From positions 1 to 64,000 of the forward strand of contig JABURS010000038.1 in the NCBI GenBank assembly GCA_014762505.1: a stretch of 64,000 nt of DNA. Reading direction: 5' to 3'. Below, piece after piece: positions 48,577-57,721 of the stretch. The translations under genes were made by a program, and so were the position numbers. This DNA comes from Chromatiales bacterium. Lineage in GTDB: Bacteria; Pseudomonadota; Gammaproteobacteria; SpSt-1174. Within the stretch, counting starts at the first letter, position 1; each line of letters starts with the position of its first letter. The notes below the pieces were generated by a model. The model saw nothing but the letters and a program-made list of their open reading frames with translations, had not been told where the DNA came from and did no database searches.

Positions 48577-48987
48577 ATGAACTACAGCACCCGCAGCAAT
48601 GCCCTCAACCAGTACCGCCAGGTGAACGTGCACGGCAGCGTGCCCGAGGCCTCGCCGTACCAGCTGGTGCAGCTGCTGTTCCAGGGCGGTCTCGACCGCC
48701 TCGCCACGGCCAAGGCCTGCATCGCCGAAAACGACATCGCGGCCAAGGCACGGAACATCACCAAGGCGCTGAACATCATCGGCGAGCTGCGCGGCAGCCT
48801 CGATCTCGAGGTGGGCGGCGAGCTGGCGGCCAACCTCGACAACCTCTACGAGTACATGGGCCGCCGCCTGGTGGAGGCCAACCTGCACAGCGACGTGGCC
48901 ATTCTCAACGAGGTGTCCTCGCTGCTCGGAGAGATCAAGAGCGCCTGGGAGGCCATCCCGGCCGACCAGCGCGAGCCGCGCCGCTAG
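48577..48987 (+). CDS. fliS: Flagellin export chaperone FliS
   Basis: FliS binds the C-terminus of flagellin and prevents early polymerisation. The 136-residue helical product shows NQYRQVNVHGSVPEASPYQLVQLLFQGGLDRLATAKACI and KALNIIGELRGSLDLEVGGELAANLDNLYEYMGRRLVEAN, both typical of the family. It lies 60 bases after fliD in the same operon. Confidence 0.96.
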   Translation: MNYSTRSNALNQYRQVNVHGSVPEASPYQLVQLLFQGGLDRLATAKACIAENDIAAKARNITKALNIIGELRGSLDLEVGGELAANLDNLYEYMGRRLVEANLHSDVAILNEVSSLLGEIKSAWEAIPADQREPRR

Positions 48988-49001
48988 GTCGTACCGCCGG
49001 T

Positions 49002-49313
49002 TTGCCCACCCCCGCCGACCAGCTCACCCGGGCCCTGGCCCAGACCCGCGACATGCTCGCGGCCGCCGGGGCGGGGGAGTGGGACACCCTCACCCGCCTG
49101 CAGGCCGAGCGCGATCCCCTGATCCGCGAGGCCCTGGCCGCCCCCGAGATCCTCGGCCCTGCCGAACAGGCCCTGGCGGAGGAACTCCTCGCCCTCAACC
49201 GCCAGCTCGAAGACCAGACCCGCCAGGCCCTCGACACCCAGGGCGACGCCACCCGGGAAATCATGCGCGGCCGACGGGCAATGGACGCCTACGGGCGCTA
49301 CGGCGGTTCGTAG
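49002..49313 (+). CDS. fliT: FliT-like flagellar chaperone
   Basis: The 103-residue helical protein lies 14 bases after fliS, where FliT is normally encoded. It has the FliT-like pattern MLAAAGAGEWDTLTRLQAERDPLIREAL and LLALNRQLEDQTRQALDTQGDATREIMRGRRAMDAYG. FliT binds FliD for export. The TTG at 49002 is the earliest start; similarity begins close to it. The family is poorly conserved, so the name rests partly on position. Confidence 0.78.
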   Translation: MPTPADQLTRALAQTRDMLAAAGAGEWDTLTRLQAERDPLIREALAAPEILGPAEQALAEELLALNRQLEDQTRQALDTQGDATREIMRGRRAMDAYGRYGGS

Positions 49314-49487
49314 GCGCGCCGTTTATGCCCTCTGGGTGCAAGGCGCGATGCCCATGCGAGGCCTGGCTGCCACCCCATGATCGCGCCTCGCAGCGCTCCT
49401 ACGAACCCCCGTCTTTCTCTGTGCCCTCTGTGCCCTCTGTGGCGTATAGACTTGTGATTTGTGACTTGCGACTTTTAACCTGCGACC
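49311..49487. repeat. REP-like pair, CTCTGTG run and ACTTGCGAC iterons
   Basis: A GTAGGCGCGCCG element carrying the 17-base TTTATGCCCTCTGGGTG module (49322-49338) faces a GCGCCTCGCAGCGCTCCTACGAA element ending at 49404. CTGTGCCCTCTGTG runs (49419-49443) and GACTTGTGATTTGTGACTTGCGAC iterons follow, just upstream of the next gene. Confidence 0.75.
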
Positions 49488-49490
49488 CTG

Positions 49491-50033
49491 ATGACTCCGC
49501 TCGATAACGGCCTGCTGCTCTCCGCCTCCCTGCGCCTCGGCCTGCAGGTGATCGATGCCTTGCCGCCGGTGGCCGAACGCGAGGCCCTGGCGCGGCAGAA
49601 CGAGCGGGTCTTGCGCGGCCTGCTGGCGCTGGAGGAGTCGCCGGAACGGGGCGAGGACGAGGAGGGGCTGCACCCGGAGCTGCAGCGGCTGGACCTGAAG
49701 CTCGGGTTGCTCATGGAACTGGTGGGCGAGCTGCTGGGCCGGGAGCTGGAGCTCCCCCCATTCCACGCCCTGCGCTTCAACGCCCACGGCCTGGCCTGCG
49801 AGCTGGACACCGCACCGCCGCCATCCGGCAGCTTGCTGGCGCTGGAACTCTACCTGCACGACAGCCTGCCCCGGCCCCTGCGCCTCTACGGCGAGGTGCT
49901 GCCCCACAGCCCGGGCCCCGACAACCTCCTCGTCGCCTTCCGCGACCTGCCCGACACCCTGGCCGACCTCATCGAAAAACACATCTTCCGCCAGCACCGC
50001 CGCGAGATAGCGCGACGGCGTGAGGGGAGGTGA
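49491..50033 (+). CDS. Probable atypical (tPilZ-like) c-di-GMP-related protein
   Basis: The 180-residue protein has a long heptad-type helix (EREALARQNERVLRGLLALEE, LDLKLGLLMELVGELLGRELELP) followed by a beta-rich PilZ-like part (FNAHGLACELDTAPPPSGSLLALELYLHDSLPRPLRLYGEVL) and FRDLPDTLADLIEKHIFRQHRREIARR. This resembles the tetrameric atypical PilZ group described in Xanthomonas, which lacks the RxxxR motif, as here. Its place between fliT and fleQ suggests a flagellar role. Whether it binds c-di-GMP cannot be judged from the sequence. Confidence 0.7.
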   Translation: MTPLDNGLLLSASLRLGLQVIDALPPVAEREALARQNERVLRGLLALEESPERGEDEEGLHPELQRLDLKLGLLMELVGELLGRELELPPFHALRFNAHGLACELDTAPPPSGSLLALELYLHDSLPRPLRLYGEVLPHSPGPDNLLVAFRDLPDTLADLIEKHIFRQHRREIARRREGR

Positions 50034-50040
50034 TAGGCGC

Positions 50041-50269
50041 CAGGCCGAAAGTCTATGCGCCACAGAGGGCACATAGCTCACAGAGGTGATCGGGGGAGGG
50101 GTTTAACTCTGTGCCCTCTGTGTGCTCTGTGGCCAAACCATCTCCTTAATCGCCTCTCGACCATGTAGGAGGCCAGCCCCCTGGCCGATGGGGGCATATC
50201 CGGCTGGGCGTCATCGCCGAGAGGGCTCGGCTCCTACGGGCGCCAGACCGGCTCTGTGCCCTCTGTGGC
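50041..50269. repeat. CACAGAG and GTAGGAGGCCAGCCCCC repeats
   Basis: CGCCACAGAGGGCACATAG at 50056 and its inverse (50110-50133, CTGTGCCCTCTGTG type) bracket a 40-base spacer. A GTAGGAGGCCAGCCCCCTGG element at 50165 faces GAGAGGGCTCGGCTCCTAC ending at 50237. No gene is seen. Confidence 0.75.
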
Positions 50270-50601
50270 TCATCCCCGCGTCGTGCCCGGTGCCTGTGCG
50301 GGCGGTGGGGTTCGTTTTTCGTCCATCCAGTCTTCGTGCGCATGTCGAACGCGGATGATGAAGGGTGACCTGGTTTCATCGACGATGTAGATCACCAGGT
50401 GTGCGCCAAATGGGTAAACGCGTACGGGAGGGGTGATTTCCTGGCGCTCTCTGGCGGCATAGGGGTTTTCGGCGAGGAAAGTGAAACACTCGGCGAGTGC
50501 ATCATGGTAGGCCTCGGCCTGGCGCAGACCGAAGCGGCGCGCGCCCTGATGAAAATCTCCAGGATGTCGTCTTCCGCCTTTCGGCTTAGCTGGTATCCCA
50601 T
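50270..50601 (-). pseudogene. parE: ParE-family toxin gene broken by a one-base frameshift
   Basis: Two frames together make a ParE/RelE-type toxin. The first gives MGYQLSRKAEDDILEIFIRA from the ATG at 50601. Near base 50556 the similarity moves to a frame reading GARRFGLRQAEAYHDALAECFTFLAENPYAARERQEITPP and FGAHLVIYIVDETRSPFIIRVRHAHEDW to the stop at 50270. A single missing base restores one frame, so the toxin is probably inactive, unless this is a sequencing error. It lies 13 bases after the antitoxin gene. Confidence 0.85.
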
Positions 50602-50614
50602 CCCTGGGCATTCC

Positions 50615-50848
50615 TCAGATCAGTTCGCGGGCGGCCTGTTTGAGTGCATCCATGGAACGATCACCGGGGCCGCTCTGGAGCCCTTCGGTGATCAGGGCCT
50701 GCATCTGTGCAATCTTCGCTGCCTGATCCTGGTCGCGCCGGATCAGGTCGCGGACATAGTCGCTGGCGTTGCTGTAACGCCCGGACTTCGCCTGCCGCTC
50801 GACCCAGTTTTTCATCGCATCGGGCAGCGAGATATTCATGGTTGCCAT
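50615..50848 (-). CDS. parD: ParD-family antitoxin
   Basis: The 77-residue product is a ribbon-helix-helix antitoxin: TMNISLPDAMKNWVERQAKSGRYSNASDYVRDLIRRDQD is the DNA-binding part and the remainder is the toxin-binding tail. It is intact and in frame, directly before the damaged parE. ParD normally represses its own operon and neutralises ParE. The pair sits inside the flagellar cluster among repeats, which suggests insertion by recombination. Confidence 0.9.
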   Translation of the reverse strand: MATMNISLPDAMKNWVERQAKSGRYSNASDYVRDLIRRDQDQAAKIAQMQALITEGLQSGPGDRSMDALKQAARELI

Positions 50849-51593
50849 GGTTTACGACCTCCTGGGGATGAATATTGGCAGGATATGGCAAAGATTGCCA
50901 TGACTGGGAGGCAGGGAAGGCGCGCAACGCCCGGTTTCTCACTTGCGGCGGCCATGGGCCGCCCTATGTTTTTCCACCACAGAGGGTACAGAGAACACAG
51001 AGGTGATCGTGAGAGGGATTCAACTCTGTGCCCTCTGTGTGCTCTGTGGCCAAACCATCTTCTTATCGCCTCTGGCCCATGAAGGAGGCCAGCCCTCTGG
51101 CCGATGAGGGGCATCCGGCTGGACGTCATCGCCGAGAGGGCTCGGCCTACGAGCCCCAGACCTGCTCTGTGCCCTCTGGATGCTAGCCGCGATGCCCATG
51201 TCGGGCCTGGGTGCCATCCCTTGATCGCGCCTTGCAGCGCTACGAAGCCCCCGTCTTTCTCTGTGTTCTCTGTGCCCTCTGTGGCGCATCGACTTTCACC
51301 ACGCCAGGTGTCCTACGCCTCACTAACACGCATGCCGCATACATCAATAAACCGCTTATTGTGAAAAATTGTGAAGTTCATCATGTAACGGTTGTCAAAA
51401 ACGTGACGCCTCCCTAGCCTAGGCCTTGAAGAACACGAACGAGCCGGATTTCTGGCGCCAACCCGGCGTCCCGGCCGCCAGATATCCCGTCGGAAATGAC
51501 GAAACACACACAGGCAAGGGAGCTTGCCGAGTCTGGCATGGGCATCCCCCGGTAGAGGGGAGCAGAACAAAGACCCGGGAGTGAGGATTTGGC
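50849..51593. repeat. Repeat-rich leader region upstream of fleQ
   Basis: This gene-free stretch repeats elements seen before: CACAGAGGGTACAGAGAACACAGAGG at 50979 facing CTGTGCCCTCTGTGTGCTCTGTGG at 51027, a GAAGGAGGCCAGCCCTCTGGCC element at 51079 with its partner ending near 51150, and a REP-like copy with CTCTGTG runs at 51165-51291. From about 51340 the sequence becomes AT-richer, with TTGTGAAAAATTGTGAAG, and probably holds the fleQ promoter, but I cannot place it reliably. Short reading frames here overlap repeats and are not supported. Confidence 0.7.
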
Positions 51594-53012
51594 GTGAATT
51601 CATTGCAAGCTTCCCGTGTGCTGGTGATCGACAACGATACCGAGCGGGCCCTGGCCCTGCGTGCCGTGCTGGAGTTCGTCCACTGCGAGGCGGTGGTGAC
51701 CAGGGCCGACGGCTGGCAGGGCGGGGCGGCCGACCCGGACGACTACCTCATGGCCTTCGTCGGCGATTGTGGTGCCGAAGAGGACCTGCAGCAGACGGTG
51801 CAGGCGTTGTCGCGCTGGGGCGCGGACCTGCCACTGTGTACCGTCAAGGAACAGGTCGGCCAGCTGCCCGTCGAAATGCAGGACCGCCGCATCTGCTGCA
51901 CCCCGGAATACCCCTTTCGTTACGCCGATCTCACCCAGTGCCTGCAGCAGGCGCGGGTGATGCGCGAGCGCCTGCAGGCGGGGCGCGACCCCGAGCTGTT
52001 CCGCGTGCTGGTGGGCGTGAGCCCGGCCATCGACGGTGTGCGCTCCTTCATCGAGCGCGTGGCGCGTACCGACGCCACGGTGCTGGTGCAGGGCGAGACC
52101 GGCACCGGCAAGGAGGTGGTGGCGCGCAACATCCACTATCACTCCGATCGCCGCGACAAGCCCTTCGTCGCCGTGAACTGCGGCGCCATCCCCCCGGACC
52201 TGCTGGAGAGCGAGCTCTTCGGCCACGAGAAGGGGGCCTTCACCGGCGCCATCAGCGCCCGCCAGGGCCGCTTCGAGCTGGCCGAGGGGGGCACGCTGTT
52301 CCTGGACGAGATCGGCGACATGCCGCTGATGATGCAGGTGAAGATCCTGCGTGTGCTGCAGGAACGCACCTTCGAGCGCGTGGGCAGCAACAAGAGCATG
52401 AAGACCAACGTGCGCATCGTCGCCGCCACGCACCGCGACCTGGAGGCCATGATCGGCGAGGGCCAGTTCCGCGAGGACCTCTACTATCGCCTCAATGTCT
52501 TTCCCATCGAGATGCCGCCGCTGCGCGAGCGGGCCGAGGACCTGCCGTTCCTGATCGAGGACCTCTGCCACCGCATGGCGGCCGACGGCCGCGGTGACGT
52601 GCACCTCACCCATGGGGCGATCGGCACGCTGGCCCGCTATCCCTGGCCCGGCAACGTGCGTGAGCTGGCCAACCTGCTGGAGCGCCTGGCGATCCTGCAT
52701 CCCCACGGCCAGGTGGATGTGGCCGACCTGCCGGCCCGCCTGCTCAAGGCGGTGGGCGAGGAGGTGCCGGCGCCGGCGGCCCGCCCCTCGGCCATGCCGG
52801 CCATGAGCGGTGCGCGCCTGCCGCCCGGCGGCATCGACCTCAAGGAACACCTCGGCGAGCTGGAGATGGGACTGATCCGCCAGGCCCTGGACGAGGCCGA
52901 TGGCGTGGTGGCGCGCGCCGCCAAACTCCTGGGCATGCGTCGCACCACCCTGGTGGAGAAGATGCGCAAGTACGACATCTCCCGCCCGGACGAGATGGCC
53001 GAGGCCAACTGA
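51594..53012 (+). CDS. fleQ: Flagellar master regulator FleQ (sigma54 activator)
   Basis: FleQ activates sigma54-dependent flagellar genes and in Pseudomonas also responds to c-di-GMP. The 472-residue product has an N-terminal degenerate receiver ([27 protein letters not shown]) without a clear phospho-acceptor, an AAA+ domain with Walker A GETGTGKE at 167-174 and the sigma54-contacting GAFTGA, and a FIS-type C-terminus ([24 protein letters not shown]). The GTG start follows a GAGGA site. It heads fleQ-fleSR-fliE, the Pseudomonas order. Confidence 0.96.
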   Translation: MNSLQASRVLVIDNDTERALALRAVLEFVHCEAVVTRADGWQGGAADPDDYLMAFVGDCGAEEDLQQTVQALSRWGADLPLCTVKEQVGQLPVEMQDRRICCTPEYPFRYADLTQCLQQARVMRERLQAGRDPELFRVLVGVSPAIDGVRSFIERVARTDATVLVQGETGTGKEVVARNIHYHSDRRDKPFVAVNCGAIPPDLLESELFGHEKGAFTGAISARQGRFELAEGGTLFLDEIGDMPLMMQVKILRVLQERTFERVGSNKSMKTNVRIVAATHRDLEAMIGEGQFREDLYYRLNVFPIEMPPLRERAEDLPFLIEDLCHRMAADGRGDVHLTHGAIGTLARYPWPGNVRELANLLERLAILHPHGQVDVADLPARLLKAVGEEVPAPAARPSAMPAMSGARLPPGGIDLKEHLGELEMGLIRQALDEADGVVARAAKLLGMRRTTLVEKMRKYDISRPDEMAEAN

Positions 53013-53080
53013 CGGAAATTTGACTGCCCGTCACCCCTGTCCAAATAGCTAACCCCTTGTTTTAACAGTATTTGAAAGTT

Positions 53081-53095
53081 GGGCACGGTTCTTGC
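53081..53095 (+). promoter_or_regulatory. Sigma54 promoter of fleSR
   Basis: GGGCAC-N5-TTGCT keeps the -24 GG and -12 GC with exact spacing and differs from consensus in one base. It lies about 87 bases before fleS. FleQ should activate it, as in P. aeruginosa. Confidence 0.85.
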
Positions 53096-53181
53096 TCCAG
53101 TATCCCCAGGGGCAAGAACCTGCCCCCGGCAGGCCAAGACCGGCCGCCGGGGACGACAAAAACCCGACGAGGCAGATACTG

Positions 53182-54369
53182 TTGCAACCGGATCACGCAC
53201 AACTCGCCGAGGCCTTCGCGGCCTTCAACTCGCTTTCGAGCCAGCTCGCGTCCAGCTACGCGGCGCTGGAGCGGCGCGTGGCCGAGCTGAGCGAGGCCCT
53301 GGCCGACGCACGCAGCGAGCGGCTGCTGGAGCTGCAGGCCCGCGAAGCCCTGGCCCGGCGTCTGGAACGCCTGATGGCCGCGCTGCCGGGCGGTGTGCTG
53401 GTGCTGGATGCCGCGGATCGCATCATCGATGCCAATCCGGGCGCCGTGGCCCTGCTGGGCGAACCCCTGCTTGACGAATCCTGGGCGGCGGTGCAGCGCC
53501 GCGCCTTCGTCGCCACGGCGATGGGGGGCGACCGGGTACTGGCCGACGGCCGCCGCCTCAACCTCTCCCTGAGCCTTCTGGGCGACGCCGACGAGCGCGT
53601 GGTGCTGCTCTCGGACGTCACCGATTCCCGCCGCATCCAGACCGAACTCGACCGCAAGCAGCGGCTCGCCGCCATGGGCGAGATGGTGGCGGGCCTGGCC
53701 CACCAGGTGCGCACACCGCTGGCGGCCTCGCTGCTCTATGCCGAACAGCTCGCTGCGCCGCTGGACACCGCACGACGCCAGCACCTGGGCGAGCGCCTGT
53801 CCGGACGACTGCGTCACCTCGACCGCCTGGTGAACGACATGCTGCTGTTCGCCCGCGGGGATGCACAGGACCTGGCCCCGGCCACGGCGCGCGAGCTCAT
53901 CGAGGCCGCGCTGGCCAACCTGGCCCCGCTGCTGCCGGCCGGCCTCAGTCCGGTGCTGGCCGGCGATGCCCTGGATACCCCCCTCGAGGTCAACCGCGAG
54001 GCGCTGATCGGCGCGCTCACCAACCTCGGCATGAACGCCCTGCAGGTGGCCGGCGAGCGGGCGGGGCTGGTCTTCGAGGCGAGGGCGGAGGGCGAGACCC
54101 TGTGCCTCGCTGCCCTGGACGAGGGGCCGGGGCTGGCCGATGCCGAGCGCATCTTCGAACCGTTTTACTCCACCCGCCGCGACGGCACGGGCCTGGGCCT
54201 GGCCGTGGTGCGTGCGGTGGCCGAGGGCCACGGCGGCGTGGCCTTTGCCGAGAACCGGGCACGGGGCGGGGCCTGCGTGGGCCTGCGCCTGCCGCTGGCC
54301 CGGCGCCACACCCTCCTGCCGAGCGGCACCCAGCCCTCGGCCAGACAACAACAATCCGCAACGAGGTGA
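53182..54369 (+). CDS. fleS: Flagellar sensor kinase FleS
   Basis: FleS is the cytoplasmic kinase that phosphorylates FleR to switch on hook-basal-body genes. The 395-residue product has a coiled coil (LSSQLASSYAALERRVAELSEALADARSE), a PAS domain (LMAALPGGVLVLDAADRIIDANPGAVALLG), the H-box with phospho-acceptor H174 in GLAHQVRTPLAASLLYAEQL, and an ATPase domain with NLGMNALQVAG and GTGLGLAVVRAVAEGHGG. TTG at 53182 is chosen because GAGG lies about nine bases upstream; the ATG at 53092 lies in the sigma54 promoter. Confidence 0.94.
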   Translation: MQPDHAQLAEAFAAFNSLSSQLASSYAALERRVAELSEALADARSERLLELQAREALARRLERLMAALPGGVLVLDAADRIIDANPGAVALLGEPLLDESWAAVQRRAFVATAMGGDRVLADGRRLNLSLSLLGDADERVVLLSDVTDSRRIQTELDRKQRLAAMGEMVAGLAHQVRTPLAASLLYAEQLAAPLDTARRQHLGERLSGRLRHLDRLVNDMLLFARGDAQDLAPATARELIEAALANLAPLLPAGLSPVLAGDALDTPLEVNREALIGALTNLGMNALQVAGERAGLVFEARAEGETLCLAALDEGPGLADAERIFEPFYSTRRDGTGLGLAVVRAVAEGHGGVAFAENRARGGACVGLRLPLARRHTLLPSGTQPSARQQQSATR

Positions 54370-54373
54370 TTCC

Positions 54374-55693
54374 ATGTCGCGATCCACAATCCTGATCGTG
54401 GAAGACGATGACGCCCTGAGAGAGGCGCTCTCCGACACCCTGACGCTGGCCGGTTACCCGGTCACGGCCGTGGGCGATGCCGAGGCGGCCCTGGCGGCGC
54501 TGCGCGAGGCGTCGGTGGGCATGCTGTTCAGCGACGTGCAGCTGGGGGCGATGGACGGCTTCGAGCTGCTGCGGCGGGTGCGCCACCTGCGCCCCGACCT
54601 GCCGGTGGTGCTGATGACGGCCTACGGCACCATCGAGAAGGCGGTGCAGGCCATCCGCGACGGGGCGACCGACTACCTGGTGAAGCCCTTCGAGGGCCGC
54701 GTGCTGGTGGAGATGGCGGAGCGCTACCTGCCGGCGGCCGCGGCGGCCAGTGCGCCCCGCCTGGTGGCGGAAGACCCGCGCAGCCTGGAGCTCGTGGCCC
54801 TGGCCGAACGCGTGGCCGCCTCGGAGGCGACGGTGATGATCACGGGCGAGTCCGGTACCGGCAAGGAGGTCTTCGCCCAGTACATCCACGACCACTCGGC
54901 GCGTGCCGGCGGTCCCTTCGTGGCCATCAACTGCGCGGCCATTCCCGAGAACATGCTCGAGGCCATGCTCTTCGGCCACGAGAAGGGGGCCTATACCGGC
55001 GCCCACGAGGCGCGCCGCGGCAAGTTCGAGCAGGCCAATGGCGGCACCCTGCTGCTGGACGAGATCTCCGAGATGGACCTCGGTCTGCAGGCCAAGCTGC
55101 TGCGGGTGCTGCAGGAGCGGGAGGTGGAGCGCCTGGGCGGCCGCCAGCCGGTGCCGCTGGACGTGCGCGTGATCGCCACCTCCAACCGCAACCTGCAGGA
55201 GGAGGTGGCCGCCGGCCGCTTCCGCGAGGACCTGTTCTATCGCCTCACGGTCTTCCCGCTGCAGCTACCGCCGCTGCGCGAGCGCCTGGCCGACGTGCTG
55301 CCGCTGGCGCGCGCCTTCGTCGGCCGTCACGGCCAGCGCTTCACGCTCTCGGCCGGTGCCGAACAGCGCCTGCTGGAGCACCGCTGGCCGGGCAACGTGC
55401 GCGAGCTCGACAACGTGATCCAGCGTGCCGTGATCCTCGCGGCCGGCCCGCAGATCGAGGCGGCCGACATCCGCTACGTGCCGGTGGCCGGGGCCAGTCA
55501 CGACCAGGCGCCGCGCATCGAGTCCTCGCTGGATTCCAGCCTGAAGAACCGCGAGAGCCAGGTGATCATCGAGGCCCTGAAGGCCGGCAACGGCAGCCGC
55601 AAGCAGGCCGCCGAACGCCTGGGCATCAGCCCGCGCACGCTGCGCTACAAGCTCGCACGCATGCGCGAGGCCGGCATCGCGATTCCGGGCTGA
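54374..55693 (+). CDS. fleR: Flagellar response regulator FleR (sigma54 activator)
   Basis: FleR is the receiver-AAA+-FIS activator partnered with FleS. The 439-residue product has phospho-acceptor D54 ([13 protein letters not shown]), a conserved lysine in LVKPFEG, Walker A GESGTGKE, a GAYTGA loop for sigma54 contact, and a C-terminal FIS helix ([26 protein letters not shown]). The ATG lies four bases after fleS. Its probable targets here are the sigma54-type sites before flgB and fliK. Confidence 0.95.
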   Translation: MSRSTILIVEDDDALREALSDTLTLAGYPVTAVGDAEAALAALREASVGMLFSDVQLGAMDGFELLRRVRHLRPDLPVVLMTAYGTIEKAVQAIRDGATDYLVKPFEGRVLVEMAERYLPAAAAASAPRLVAEDPRSLELVALAERVAASEATVMITGESGTGKEVFAQYIHDHSARAGGPFVAINCAAIPENMLEAMLFGHEKGAYTGAHEARRGKFEQANGGTLLLDEISEMDLGLQAKLLRVLQEREVERLGGRQPVPLDVRVIATSNRNLQEEVAAGRFREDLFYRLTVFPLQLPPLRERLADVLPLARAFVGRHGQRFTLSAGAEQRLLEHRWPGNVRELDNVIQRAVILAAGPQIEAADIRYVPVAGASHDQAPRIESSLDSSLKNRESQVIIEALKAGNGSRKQAAERLGISPRTLRYKLARMREAGIAIPG

Positions 55694-55716
55694 GACGAAC
55701 GCAAGGGGAGACGACC

Positions 55717-56052
55717 ATGAGCAACGACATCCAGATCAACCAGGTGCTGCAGCAGATGCGCGCCATGGCGGCCCAGGCCGGCACGCAGGCCGAACGGGCC
55801 GGCGCCGTGCCGGGGGCGGGCGAGGGACAGGTGGACTTCGCGGCCCTGCTCAAGCAGTCCATCGACAGCGTGAACCAGACCCAGCAGACCGCCGGCGCCA
55901 TGACCCGCGCCTTCGAGCGGGGCGATCCCAACGTGGACCTGGCGGAGGTGATGGTCTCCATGCAGAAGGCGAGTCTCTCCTTCGAGGCCATGAAGCAGGT
56001 GCGCAACCAGCTGCTCAAGGCCTACCAGGACATCATGAACATGCCGGTGTAA
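55717..56052 (+). CDS. fliE: Flagellar hook-basal body protein FliE
   Basis: FliE joins the MS-ring to the rod and is exported early. The 111-residue product has the typical VDFAALLKQSIDSVNQTQQTAGAMTRAFERGDPNVDLAEVMVSMQKASLSFEAMKQVRNQLLKAYQDIMNMPV. AAGGGGAG precedes the ATG. Only 23 bases separate it from fleR, so any separate promoter must lie within fleR; I did not find one. Confidence 0.97.
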   Translation: MSNDIQINQVLQQMRAMAAQAGTQAERAGAVPGAGEGQVDFAALLKQSIDSVNQTQQTAGAMTRAFERGDPNVDLAEVMVSMQKASLSFEAMKQVRNQLLKAYQDIMNMPV

Positions 56053-56089
56053 GCGGCAGGCAACCTAACGCGAGCGGAATCGAAACCCT

Positions 56090-57721
56090 ATGGCAATCGT
56101 CGATGCAAACAATCTCCCCGCCCAGTTGCAGGGTCAGCTGCAGGGCCTGAACCGCCTGTCGGCCGTCCGCCAGGTGGGGCTGATCGTCGGCCTGGCCGCC
56201 ACCATCGCGCTGGGCGTGGCCATCGTGCTCTGGTCGCAGGAGCCGAATTACGGCCTGCTCTATGCCAATCTCAGCGACAGGGACAAGGCGGCGGTGATGG
56301 ACGGCCTCACCCAGGCCAACATCCCCTACAAGCTCGATGCCGCCAGCGGGGCGATCACCGTGCCGGCGACCCAGGTGCACGATGCCCGCCTGCGGCTGGC
56401 CACCATGGGGCTGCCGCAGGGTTCGGAGACCGGCTACGAGCTGCTGGACAAGTCGCAGGGCTTCGGCACCTCGCGCATGGCCGAACTCAGCCGTCACCAG
56501 CGTGCACTGGAGGGCGAGCTGGCCCGTTCCATCATGGCGCTGTCGGCAGTGGACAGCGCCCGCGTGCACCTGGCCATCCCCAAGCAGACCGTGTTCGTGC
56601 GCGAACGCAGCAAACCCTCGGCCTCGGTGGTGGTGCACCTCTACCCGGGCCGCGTGATGGACGAATCCCAGATCGCCGGCATCGTGCACCTGGTGGCCTC
56701 CAGCGTACCCGAGCTCGAGGCCGAGCGCGTGACGGTGGTGGATCAGAAGGGCCAGCTGCTCACCACGCGCCTGGCCAGCAGCGACATGATCATGAGCGAC
56801 CAGCACTTCAAGTACACCCAGCGCCTGCAGAACGCCTACGCCGAGCGCGTGCTGGGCATCCTCGAACCCATCGTGGGCGAGGGCGCGGTGAAGGCGCAGG
56901 TGGCGGTGGACGTGGACTTCACCACGGTGGAATCCACCAGTGAGACCTATGATCCGGTGGAGACCGCCGTACGCAGCGAGCAGATCCTGGAGCAGGAGAC
57001 GGTTGGCGCCGAGACCGGTGGCGTACCCGGCGCGCTGGCCAACCAGCCGCCGCCCGCCGGGGTGGTGGGCGAGGAGCCGGAGCCGGCTGCCGGTGCCCCG
57101 CGCAGCGCCAGCAACCGGGTGGTGCGCAACTACGAGATCGACCGCACCATCAGCCACAGCCGTGGCGTGCCCGGCACCGTGCGCCGCCTGTCGGTGGCCG
57201 TGGTGGTGGACAACAAGCCGGGGCCGGACGGCGAGCTCGTCCCCTATACGGAGGAAGAGCTGCAGCGCCTGACCACGCTGGTGAACCAGACCGTGGGTCT
57301 GGATGCGGCACGTGGTGATACCATCAACATCGTCAACGCGCCCTTCGTGCGCGGCGGCGAGGAACTGGCCCCGCTGGAGCCGACACCGCTCTGGAAGGAG
57401 CCGTGGCTGTGGGATCTGGCCCGTCAGGGCGCCGGCGTGCTGGGCGTGCTGTTCCTGCTGCTGTTCGTGCTGCGTCCGGTGTTGCGCGCCCTGGCCGAGC
57501 GCGGCCGCGAGCCGCAGCGCGTGGCCGTGACCGACGAGCAGGGCCAGCTGCCGCCGGGCATGGGCGGACAGGACGGAGGCAGCGCGCAGAAGGCCCTGGC
57601 CCAGCTGCGCGCCGGCGGCGACTACGAGGACCAGCTGGCGGCGGCCCGCTCGCTGGCGCAGGAGGACCCCAAGCGCGTGGCGCAGGTGATGAAGACATGG
57701 GTAGCGGAGGGTGAGTCCTGA
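56090..57721 (+). CDS. fliF: Flagellar MS-ring protein FliF
   Basis: FliF forms the inner-membrane MS-ring. The 543-residue product has two transmembrane helices, at about 24-46 (VGLIVGLAATIALGVAIVLW) and 443-463 (QGAGVLGVLFLLLFVLRPVL), flanking the large periplasmic part (PNYGLLYANLSDRDKAAVMDGL, ALEGELARSIMALSAVDSARVHLAIPKQTVFVRE). The C-terminal FliG-binding tail contains QLAAARSLAQEDPKRVAQVMKTWV. Confidence 0.97.
   Translation: MAIVDANNLPAQLQGQLQGLNRLSAVRQVGLIVGLAATIALGVAIVLWSQEPNYGLLYANLSDRDKAAVMDGLTQANIPYKLDAASGAITVPATQVHDARLRLATMGLPQGSETGYELLDKSQGFGTSRMAELSRHQRALEGELARSIMALSAVDSARVHLAIPKQTVFVRERSKPSASVVVHLYPGRVMDESQIAGIVHLVASSVPELEAERVTVVDQKGQLLTTRLASSDMIMSDQHFKYTQRLQNAYAERVLGILEPIVGEGAVKAQVAVDVDFTTVESTSETYDPVETAVRSEQILEQETVGAETGGVPGALANQPPPAGVVGEEPEPAAGAPRSASNRVVRNYEIDRTISHSRGVPGTVRRLSVAVVVDNKPGPDGELVPYTEEELQRLTTLVNQTVGLDAARGDTINIVNAPFVRGGEELAPLEPTPLWKEPWLWDLARQGAGVLGVLFLLLFVLRPVLRALAERGREPQRVAVTDEQGQLPPGMGGQDGGSAQKALAQLRAGGDYEDQLAAARSLAQEDPKRVAQVMKTWVAEGES

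Noticed and set aside
50399-51082. 227-codon plus-strand frame over parDE
   Set aside because: It is antisense to parD and parE and runs into CACAGAG repeats; no similarity is evident.
53092-53181. ATG at 53092 as the fleS start
   Set aside because: It lies inside the sigma54 promoter core and the 30 added residues are not FleS-like; TTG 53182 has a ribosome-binding site.
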